Made by a program: the position numbers and the translations under genes
Shown here: positions 1-4,715 of the stretch, in pieces
Layout of the letters: every line of letters begins with the position of its first letter
How positions within the stretch are numbered: the first letter of the stretch is position 1
The notes under the pieces: generated by a model
Told to the model about the DNA's origin: nothing
Databases searched by the model: none
Seen by the model: only the letters and a program-made list of their open reading frames with translations
Origin: Dehalococcoidia bacterium
GTDB taxonomy: Bacteria > Chloroflexota > Dehalococcoidia > UBA3495
NCBI GenBank assembly: GCA_028822675.1
Contig: JAPKDE010000162.1
Span: forward strand, 1-5,941
Reading direction: 5' to 3'
DNA: 5,941 bases

Positions 1-252
1 TAACGCCCTAACTTTGGGGTAGAGCCACCAGGATAGAGAAACCCTGGCTATGGAACCGCCACTGGGTAGCGGCACCGAACGGCCAAGGGGTACCAACAAG
101 TCAGCGTCCTGGCATTCTCGGGACGGTGTATGGGGGGCCAGAACTTGGACCTCATGTCCAGAACGCCCAAGCTCTCTGGACAGTTGAGAAACGTGGGCTG
201 TAACCCCACCAGGCCAGGTGAAGTCATATGGAGAAACCATAGCGATCTTCAC
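1..252 (-). CDS. PimA-like GT4 glycosyltransferase, N-terminal part (runs off left edge)
   Basis: The minus strand reads open for 84 codons from a GTG at 252 to base 1 without a stop. The product begins VKIAMVSPYDFTWPGGVTAH, a typical start of a GT-B fold family 4 glycosyltransferase: a first beta strand, then the PGGV loop that contacts the nucleotide sugar (residues 14-17), then a helix ending in GHEVQVLAP (33-41). The later stretch VPLPSGGSIAR (60-70) resembles the same place in mycobacterial phosphatidylinositol mannosyltransferase PimA (VPIPYNGSVAR), recalled from memory. PimA transfers mannose from GDP-mannose to phosphatidylinositol on the inner face of the membrane. The gene starts 48 bp after the inositol phosphate synthase stop, with no terminator between, so the two are probably cotranscribed. 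The upstream purine stretch AAGGCGGGGG (260-269) is a mediocre ribosome site. MshA, which uses inositol phosphate itself, is an alternative, but its N-terminus differs. The family is fairly sure; the acceptor is inferred. Confidence 0.85.
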   Translation of the reverse strand, partial: MKIAMVSPYDFTWPGGVTAHVSQLSRELGRSGHEVQVLAPHTPSRECQDADLLVPLGRSVPLPSGGSIARVSLSWWLYPKVRAL

Positions 253-300
253 GGTGTTACCCCCGCCTTGTCGCTGACGTCCGGTCGCTGCCGTGAGTAC

Positions 301-1383
301 TTAGCTCTTTGATGCTTCCTCGGAGATGAAAGCTTCAACCATATCTCGGGCTTGGTCATCCGTGTGCTGGAAGGGGGGCGATTTCATGTAATAAGCGCTG
401 GGTCCTTCAATGGCCCCACCCACTCCACGGTCCATTGCCACTTTGGCGCACCGGATGGCGTCAACTACGACACCGGCGGAGTTGGGGCTGTCCCATACTT
501 CCAACTTGAGTTCCAAGTTTAGAGGAGCCCCGCCAAAGCCGCGTCCCTCCATGCGGATGTAGCACCACTTTCGGTCTTTCAACCAAGGCACGTGGTCGCT
601 GGGGCCAATGTGGACGTCGTCCGGATCCGGTTCCTCGTCCATCTGGGATGTGACAGCGGAGGTCTTGGAAATTTTCTTGGAGATCAGACGCTCTCGTTCC
701 AGCATGTTTAGGAAGTCGGTGTTTCCGCCAAAGTTCAACTGGTAGGTGTTGTCCAGTGTGACGCCTCGGTCTTCAAACAGGCGGGTCAGGACGCGGTGGG
801 TAATGGTTGCGCCCAACTGGGACTTGATGTCGTCACCGACGATGGGCACTCCGCGCTCTTCAAACCGGTTGCGCCAGTACTCTTCTCGTGCCAGGAACAC
901 GGGTATGCAGTTCACCATGCCGCAACGGGCATTTAGAATCTGTTCCACGTACCATTTGGTGGCCTGCTCACTGCCTACCGGGAGGTAGTTGATGACTACA
1001 TCAACTTCTCTCTCCTGCAGGATTCCAGTGATGTCTGCAGTGGAGCCGGGGGCCTTTTTGACAATACCTTCCAGATATTTACCAACGCCGTCGTGGGTCA
1101 TCCCTCGGTCAACGATCACGCCAGTTGAAGGAACTTCAGCGAACTTAATCGTGTTGTTCGGCGCGGCAAAAATGGCTTCTGACAAGTCTTTGCCGACCTT
1201 GTTCTCGTCAATATCAAAAGCCGCTACCACTTCAATGTCTTCAATCCGGTATCCGCCAATGGTGTTGTGCATGACCCCGGAGATTTCTACATCTTCGGGA
1301 ATCTCCACGTATTTATGGATTCCCTGAACCAGTGATGATGCGCAGTTGCCTACGCCAATGATTGCAACCTTGATTTTCCCCAC
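301..1383 (-). CDS. ino1: Inositol-1-phosphate synthase (actinobacterial/archaeal type)
   Basis: This 360-residue cytosolic enzyme converts glucose 6-phosphate to 1L-myo-inositol 1-phosphate with NAD, the first step towards phosphatidylinositol and other inositol compounds. The Rossmann NAD loop is visible as [12 protein letters not shown] (residues 8-19). The family signature [15 protein letters not shown] (183-197) is complete and contains the active-site lysine K187. It is followed by [18 protein letters not shown] (216-233) and KKISKTSAV (236-244), then [13 protein letters not shown] (292-304) near the C-terminus. The length matches the short prokaryotic form rather than the roughly 500-residue eukaryotic one. 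I start at GTG 1383 rather than the ATG at 1410. The GTG has AGGAG 8 bp upstream and gives the usual [10 protein letters not shown] opening, whereas the ATG would place the ribosome site inside the gene. The gene has its own promoter and is followed by a PimA-like glycosyltransferase, which points to inositol lipid synthesis. The gene looks intact. Confidence 0.95.
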   Translation of the reverse strand: MGKIKVAIIGVGNCASSLVQGIHKYVEIPEDVEISGVMHNTIGGYRIEDIEVVAAFDIDENKVGKDLSEAIFAAPNNTIKFAEVPSTGVIVDRGMTHDGVGKYLEGIVKKAPGSTADITGILQEREVDVVINYLPVGSEQATKWYVEQILNARCGMVNCIPVFLAREEYWRNRFEERGVPIVGDDIKSQLGATITHRVLTRLFEDRGVTLDNTYQLNFGGNTDFLNMLERERLISKKISKTSAVTSQMDEEPDPDDVHIGPSDHVPWLKDRKWCYIRMEGRGFGGAPLNLELKLEVWDSPNSAGVVVDAIRCAKVAMDRGVGGAIEGPSAYYMKSPPFQHTDDQARDMVEAFISEEASKS

Positions 1384-1391
1384 GGATATGG

Positions 1392-1396
1392 CTCCT
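1392..1396 (-). promoter_or_regulatory. Ribosome binding site of ino1 (decides GTG start)
   Basis: AGGAG, within AAAAGGAG, lies 8 bp upstream of the GTG at 1383. It excludes the in-frame ATG at 1410, which lies upstream of this site. Confidence 0.85.
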
Positions 1397-1443
1397 TTTG
1401 CCGTTAACATACGCCGGTTAGACAGTGCGTACCAGGCTGCTGC

Positions 1444-1472
1444 ATTTTAGCAATTTGGCCTAGTTGTCACAA
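1444..1472 (-). promoter_or_regulatory. Sigma-70-like promoter of the ino1-glycosyltransferase unit
   Basis: The -35 box TTGTGA (1472-1467; 4 of 6 to consensus) and the -10 box TAAAAT (1449-1444; 5 of 6) are separated by exactly 17 bp. Transcription would start near 1437, leaving a leader of about 54 nt before the GTG at 1383. This is the best promoter match in the window and separates ino1 from the phosphatase gene upstream. The match is by eye only. Confidence 0.6.
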
Positions 1473-1529
1473 GAGAGGCGGTTACGGATTGCGACGCTTA
1501 TTTACTTGATTCGTACGGCCTTTGGTTTT

Positions 1530-1550
1530 CTGACAGGTCAGACGCCTGAC
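1530..1550. repeat. Three alternating CTGAC/GTCAG arms downstream of the phosphatase gene
   Basis: On the plus strand, CTGAC (1530-1534), GTCAG (1537-1541) and CTGAC (1546-1550) follow each other, separated by AG and ACGC. The middle arm can pair with either neighbour. The more plausible RNA hairpin uses 1537-1550, with a 5 bp stem and a 4 nt loop. On the minus strand it lies about 25 bp after the phosphatase stop and is followed by GAAAACC, not a clear U-tract. It could be a weak terminator for the kinase-phosphatase transcript, but the stem is short. Confidence 0.4.
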
Positions 1551-1575
1551 TATTGATTGGCTTAATAATCGGCGT

Positions 1576-2250
1576 TTAGAAGAACCTGATTATGCCTGTA
1601 CGGTCATCATATCGGAACCGCACTCCAATTGTCTCAGGAACGCGACCATCTTGAAGGCGTTCTTTGATGGTTTCTTCTATCTTAGCCGATGCATCTTCCG
1701 GGGTTGAGGCGTTGCGAATGACCTCAGCCAGTTCTTCTATGGTCATATTATCAGTTATGCCGTCAGTGGCCAGAAATATCTTATCCCCTGCTGCCGGGGT
1801 TACATCGACAACTGCCGGTGCCCCCAGGGTTTCAGATGCGCCAATGGCTCTGGCGACTCCAACATGAAGGAAACCGCCAGCATTCCCAGAAAGTTTTTGG
1901 TGACCGCCTTTGTTAATCAAGAAGACCGGGCTGTCACCGGCGGAGACGACCTGGATGGTTTCACCTCGGCCCAGCACTGCGGAGACCGTGGTCAGCAGGA
2001 ATCGGCCTGATCCCACACTGAAAAAATCTGCGTTCATCTCAGTTAGAAGCGCAACTATGTCTTCTGAATTGTTCAGGGTCCCGGCGTCCAAGGCATCCCT
2101 TAATTCATTGCTGGCCTGTTCTCCACCGTGTCCGGTGACTCCGTCTAATACCACGTCCAAAAACTCATCGCTTCCCAAGTCTTTGGTGAGAAAGCTGTCT
2201 TCTCCGTGGGCTGAATTGTCCTGCATTGTGATGACTTTGCTTGCCAACAT
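1576..2250 (-). CDS. Compact PP2C-family protein phosphatase
   Basis: This 224-residue protein is a metal-dependent Ser/Thr phosphatase of the PP2C (PPM) family, predicted cytosolic with no signal peptide or membrane segment. The metal-binding acids expected in the family are all present. They are GED (residues 16-18, in place of NED), LDGVTGHGG (35-43, the DG motif with D36), ATDGITDN (161-168, D163) and the terminal YDDRTGIIRF (214-223). The internal TTVSAVLGRGETIQVVSAGDSPVFLI (88-112) matches the conserved central strands including GDS. It is short for the family, essentially just the catalytic core. The arginine usual in motif 1 is not obvious (AHGED). I chose ATG 2250 because GAGG lies 10 bp upstream; the in-frame TTG at 2259 is only 1 bp from that site. 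It follows the kinase-like gene by 126 bp, so it probably removes phosphates that kinase adds. The substrate is unknown. Confidence 0.88.
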   Translation of the reverse strand: MLASKVITMQDNSAHGEDSFLTKDLGSDEFLDVVLDGVTGHGGEQASNELRDALDAGTLNNSEDIVALLTEMNADFFSVGSGRFLLTTVSAVLGRGETIQVVSAGDSPVFLINKGGHQKLSGNAGGFLHVGVARAIGASETLGAPAVVDVTPAAGDKIFLATDGITDNMTIEELAEVIRNASTPEDASAKIEETIKERLQDGRVPETIGVRFRYDDRTGIIRFF

Positions 2251-2260
2251 TACGGCCAAA

Positions 2261-2264
2261 CCTC
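2261..2264 (-). promoter_or_regulatory. Ribosome binding site of the phosphatase gene (decides ATG start)
   Basis: GAGG at 2264-2261 is 10 bp before the ATG at 2250 and only 1 bp before the in-frame TTG at 2259, so the ATG is favoured. Confidence 0.55.
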
Positions 2265-2287
2265 GGATTATTTTATTGGATTAATCT

Positions 2288-2307
2288 TGGGACTAGTTCC
2301 CATAATA
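2288..2307 (-). promoter_or_regulatory. Possible -10 box with an adjoining palindrome before the phosphatase gene
   Basis: TATTAT (2307-2302; 5 of 6 to the -10 consensus) lies about 50 bp before the ATG. It is followed at once by TGGGA-ACTAG-TCCCA (2302-2288), a 5 bp inverted repeat that would sit over the transcription start, an operator-like position. No good -35 box is found at 16-18 bp (the best hexamer is TAGCAA), so promoter activity would need an activator or is absent. Confidence 0.3.
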
Positions 2308-2318
2308 AATTTCTGAAC

Positions 2319-2336
2319 TTAACTTTGCTAGGTTAA
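2319..2336. repeat. Inverted repeat TTAAC-N8-GTTAA upstream of the phosphatase gene
   Basis: Arms TTAAC (2319-2323) and GTTAA (2332-2336) are separated by 8 bp. The element lies over the place where a -35 box would pair with the TATTAT at 2307-2302. That geometry suits a dimeric regulator, but the arms are short and AT-rich, so chance is possible. Confidence 0.3.
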
Positions 2337-2376
2337 CTCGGCTAACTAATATATGCGCTTGATCGTATCTGCGTTA

Positions 2377-3393
2377 TCAGCCCAAGTAGTCAGACATTTC
2401 TGTGTCGGGGTCAAACAAGAACGCCCGCCAATAATCTTCTTTCAGCCAGAGAGCTGATTCCTGCCAGGTATTAACTGCATCGGCAGCGTTGCTCACCAAG
2501 GCGTTCCTCGCATCCAGTTGGTCCAAGTATTCTGTCAGGTCGAAGCGAAACTGTGCGTAGTCAGTGTAGCCTCGGCCTCTGATCTTATCCAGAATAATTG
2601 ACCCGGATTGCACAACCGGCTCCGGGCATTGGGATAACTCACGCGCCATTTCGTCCAGTTCTTGTTCTATGTTCACTATGGGACGAATACCCCTTGGGTC
2701 GCGGTAGCCCTTCGAATCGTCCGGCGGCTCCTCCGGGGTGGTATAGAACTTTATTATCTCTAAACATACGTCATTGATGTCAAATGGAGGCCGACCTCTG
2801 GGCGCTTCTCCGTCCAGTTTGACCAGTGCTCCGGCGTCAATCATTGTGATCTGTCCGGGACCGGGCTGGTAGAAGATGTTCTGAGGCCGCAGATCCAAGA
2901 TGATGTAACCCGCTTTTAGGTAGACCTCTTCCAAGTCCAGTATCTGATTGTGTATTGGGTGGGCCGGAACCGAACTGGGTTTGACTAGAGGAAACAACGG
3001 AAACAGGTTTTGGCCAACGCCAATGGGCACACCTTTGAACTTGGACATCATATCGCCCAACAGGGGAATGCCAGTTGCCCGCTCTTCCACTAGCACCTGG
3101 TATTCCGCGTTTAGCTCGTCACCGAAGAATGAGTCATGGTTACCCTTGTCGGTGTAGCCAAGTATGGGTGAAATCAGGTTGGTTGAGAACCCTATTTCAA
3201 CGTATGCCTGCAGAATCTTCTCTGTTCGGGCCTCAATGGCTTCGTGTTGGTTTCGGCTGATAGCCTGGGGCACAGGTCGTTTGATGGCCACCTGCTGGCC
3301 GGTCTCCCGGTCGGTAGCTGCCTTCACTTCATAGTCGGCACCGGTGCCAAGTCTGCCGGTGATTTCATACCGGCTTAGGTCAACCTTCTCCAA
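2377..3393 (-). CDS. Atypical Ser/Thr protein kinase-like protein with degenerate motifs
   Basis: This 338-residue soluble protein has a recognisable but divergent protein kinase fold. Seen in order: a glycine-rich loop GRLGTGA (residues 13-19), the ATP lysine in VAIK (K38), and a following helix with E51/E54 as candidate salt-bridge partners. The catalytic loop reads ILDLRPQN (165-172), where HRDLKPEN is usual. D167 and N172 remain, but His-Arg is replaced by Ile-Leu and the lysine by arginine. The DFG motif reads DAG (186-188). The activation segment is short and has no APE motif. FDINDVCLEII (204-214) resembles the alpha-F helix of the C-lobe. Residues 80-160 form a long insertion between the lobes. 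There is no transmembrane or sensor domain. ATP binding and metal-binding Asp residues are kept, so activity is possible; a pseudokinase is the alternative. The TTG start has GGAG 8 bp upstream. The PP2C gene follows 126 bp downstream. Confidence 0.8.
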   Translation of the reverse strand: MEKVDLSRYEITGRLGTGADYEVKAATDRETGQQVAIKRPVPQAISRNQHEAIEARTEKILQAYVEIGFSTNLISPILGYTDKGNHDSFFGDELNAEYQVLVEERATGIPLLGDMMSKFKGVPIGVGQNLFPLFPLVKPSSVPAHPIHNQILDLEEVYLKAGYIILDLRPQNIFYQPGPGQITMIDAGALVKLDGEAPRGRPPFDINDVCLEIIKFYTTPEEPPDDSKGYRDPRGIRPIVNIEQELDEMARELSQCPEPVVQSGSIILDKIRGRGYTDYAQFRFDLTEYLDQLDARNALVSNAADAVNTWQESALWLKEDYWRAFLFDPDTEMSDYLG

Positions 3394-3401
3394 GAATGCT
3401 G

Positions 3402-3405
3402 CTCC
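3402..3405 (-). promoter_or_regulatory. Ribosome binding site of the kinase-like gene (supports TTG start)
   Basis: GGAG (3405-3402) is 8 bp before the TTG at 3393. The protein then begins MEKVDLSRYEITGRLG, placing the glycine-rich loop at residue 13, a normal distance from a kinase N-terminus. Confidence 0.7.
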
Positions 3406-3407
3406 AG

Positions 3408-3431
3408 ATGAGTTTAGCCAAATGAGTTTAG
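3408..3431. repeat. Two direct 10 bp repeats just upstream of the kinase-like gene
   Basis: ATGAGTTTAG occurs at 3408-3417 and again, identical, at 3422-3431, a spacing of 14 bp start to start. Read on the coding strand this is CTAAACTCAT twice, immediately before the ribosome site. It could bind a regulator or be part of the leader RNA. No known family is recognised. Confidence 0.6.
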
Positions 3432-3447
3432 TTTGAAGCGGACTTGC

Positions 3448-3522
3448 CAGGGCTATTTAGAGTGGGTCGTTTACCCTACTTAATCGCCGCCCTGAATAGG
3501 CCTTATTTGAGTCTAAATAACC
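3448..3522. repeat. Long imperfect inverted repeat in the prmA-kinase gap
   Basis: GGCTATTTAGA (3451-3461) and TCTAAATAACC (3512-3522) pair at 10 of 11 positions across a 50 bp centre. A competing pair, CAGGGC (3448-3453) with GCCCTG (3489-3494), overlaps the first arm. Inside, GGGT-CGTTT-ACCC makes a small hairpin. The right arm lies within TTATTTGAGTCTAAATAA (3503-3520), whose 6 bp ends are themselves palindromic. This may be the structured leader or control region of the kinase-like gene; no clear promoter is visible here. Confidence 0.4.
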
Positions 3523-3575
3523 CAGGTTGCAGGCCGACTGGATAGTACCCCTTGGCCTGAGAAAATGCAACAGTT

Positions 3576-3595
3576 GCCCGAGGCTAACCTCGAGC
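3576..3595 (-). terminator. Possible terminator hairpin after prmA
   Basis: On the minus strand GCTCGAGG-TTAG-CCTCGGGC forms an 8 bp GC-rich stem with one G-U pair and a 4 nt loop, about 38 bp after the prmA stop. The following bases, AACTGTTGCATTTTC, hold only a late short T-run, so it would be a weak intrinsic terminator. A second small palindrome, ACAGCC-T-GGCTGT (3613-3625), lies nearer the stop. Confidence 0.4.
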
Positions 3596-3632
3596 CTGGA
3601 CTAAGCCCTGAGACAGCCTGGCTGTTGGGTGA

Positions 3633-4514
3633 TTAATCTGGCGTGCCAGAGGGGTTTGGCGCGCGGTACAGCAGGGTAACCCATTCATCCTGCGGCCACT
3701 CACTGACCAGCGCGAAACCGAGAGGCTCCACGGCATCGGCCACATCCTGTTTCTGGGTTTCCAGCAGGCCGGAGGCAATGAACAGTGCGCCCGGTTTTAA
3801 GGCTGTGAGTATGAACGGGCAGCGGTCAACCACGCCCCTGGCAGATATATTGGCCACGGCCAGGTCGAAATCGGCCTCCGGAGCGGTTGGGTGGGGCACT
3901 GAACCCTGACCCAACCGGACTTGCTTGGTGATTCCAGCCCGCCGGAAGTTTCTGCGGGCGGCGGACACCGCTTGGGTGTCGATGTCCAGCGCAGTAACCA
4001 GCTTGGCACCCAGTTTCATGGCCGCCATGGTCAAGATGCCGGAGCCGGTGCCCAGATCCAGCACGGTCATGCCCGGGGTGATGTGCTGCTCCATGGCCTG
4101 CAAGCAGGTGTCTGTTGTGGGGTGGTAGCCGGTGCCAAAGGCGATGCCGGGATCAAGTTCAATAACAATGTCGTCTGGCTCTGGTTCCAATTCCAGCCAG
4201 GTGGGTTTGATCACCAGGTTCTTGCCGATGCGCAAAATCCGGAAATGAGATTTCCACGTATTTTGCCAGTCCTCATCATCAGCCAATTCACGAATCTGTA
4301 ATTCGCCGATGGGTTCAATGGAGGCTACCAATCTGATGCCAACGTCGATGCGGGCCATGCGCTGTCTGGACCCGGACGTTATATAGGTACGGAGCAATAC
4401 CTGGCCCTTGCCGGCCAGCTCTGTGCTCAGCCCTTTTCCGTAGCGGCCAAACAGATATGAGATTGGTTCGACGAACTCATGGGGAACGGTGATACTTAAC
4501 TCTTGCCAGGCCAC
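3633..4514 (-). CDS. prmA: Ribosomal protein L11 methyltransferase
   Basis: PrmA is a cytosolic S-adenosylmethionine-dependent enzyme that methylates the N-terminus and lysine side chains of ribosomal protein L11. The 293-residue product has the family layout. An N-terminal L11-recognition domain (about 1-75) joins through a linker ending in EDWQNTWKSHF (81-91) to the methyltransferase domain. Diagnostic motifs are FGTGYHPTT (126-134), the SAM-binding VLDLGTGSGIL (151-161), ALDIDTQAV (175-183) with the acid that holds the ribose, and LAVANI (218-223) in the position of the usual N-I/L-ANP motif. The length is normal for the family. The start is GTG 4514, with GAGGAG 5 bp upstream. It lies downstream of dnaJ, a common pairing, but a strong terminator stands 45 bp before its start, so it is unlikely to be simply cotranscribed. 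The gene looks intact. Confidence 0.95.
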   Translation of the reverse strand: MAWQELSITVPHEFVEPISYLFGRYGKGLSTELAGKGQVLLRTYITSGSRQRMARIDVGIRLVASIEPIGELQIRELADDEDWQNTWKSHFRILRIGKNLVIKPTWLELEPEPDDIVIELDPGIAFGTGYHPTTDTCLQAMEQHITPGMTVLDLGTGSGILTMAAMKLGAKLVTALDIDTQAVSAARRNFRRAGITKQVRLGQGSVPHPTAPEADFDLAVANISARGVVDRCPFILTALKPGALFIASGLLETQKQDVADAVEPLGFALVSEWPQDEWVTLLYRAPNPSGTPD

Positions 4515-4519
4515 GGGCT

Positions 4520-4525
4520 CTCCTC
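4520..4525 (-). promoter_or_regulatory. Ribosome binding site of prmA
   Basis: GAGGAG (4525-4520) is 5 bp before the GTG at 4514, a strong match that fixes the non-ATG start. Confidence 0.75.
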
Positions 4526-4559
4526 ATTGCAGGGCATCCAGATTATTGGACATCAAGTA

Positions 4560-4595
4560 AAAAGACCTGTAGGACCAGCGGTCCCCAGGTCTTTT
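4560..4595 (-). terminator. Strong hairpin terminator after dnaJ, possibly bidirectional or an attenuator of prmA
   Basis: AAAAGACCTG (4560-4569) pairs perfectly with CAGGTCTTTT (4586-4595), and inside it GGACC (4572-4576) pairs with GGTCC (4580-4584) around the loop AGC. The result is a 15 bp stem with one small internal loop (TA against C). The minus-strand copy ends in TCTTTTTACTT and the plus-strand copy in TCTTTTATTT, so it could act in both directions. It sits about 120 bp after the dnaJ stop and about 45 bp before the prmA start. Confidence 0.9.
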
Positions 4596-4601
4596 ATTTC
4601 T

Positions 4602-4637
4602 GTCTTGGTTACTGGGTAATGATTACTGGGTCTTGGT
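4602..4637. repeat. Short interleaved direct repeats between dnaJ and its terminator
   Basis: TTACTGGGT occurs at 4609-4617 and 4623-4631 (14 bp apart), and GTCTTGGT at 4602-4609 and 4630-4637. A small inverted repeat, GTAAT-G-ATTAC, lies at 4616-4626 between them. The layout places the two GTCTTGGT copies outside and the two TTACTGGGT copies inside. No function is recognised; it could be a binding site or the trace of a small duplication. Confidence 0.5.
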
Positions 4638-4715
4638 ACCTGGTCCATCGTACCTGAAGAAATCCTAGGGCAGAAATTTCAGATTTTATTCGCACTGAGT
4701 CGATGCGCAAGGCGA

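Noticed and set aside
1..300. Structured RNA gene at the left edge, suggested by GTGGGCTGTAACCCCAC
   Set aside because: The stretch translates cleanly on the minus strand as a glycosyltransferase; the inverted repeat lies inside the codons for the GGVTAH region.
130..312. Plus-strand open frame of 60 codons near the left edge
   Set aside because: It is antisense to the GT4 glycosyltransferase start, has no recognisable domain, and the minus-strand reading is clearly a known family.
1384..1410. ino1 start at the upstream ATG, 9 codons longer
   Set aside because: The AGGAG ribosome site would lie inside the gene; the GTG at 1383 fits both the spacing and the family N-terminus.
2251..2259. Phosphatase start at TTG 2259
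   Set aside because: Only 1 bp separates it from the GAGG site, and an ATG with 10 bp spacing follows three codons later.
3921..4301. Plus-strand open frame of 126 codons inside prmA
   Set aside because: It is the reverse of an intact prmA with all motifs, and shows no family resemblance of its own.
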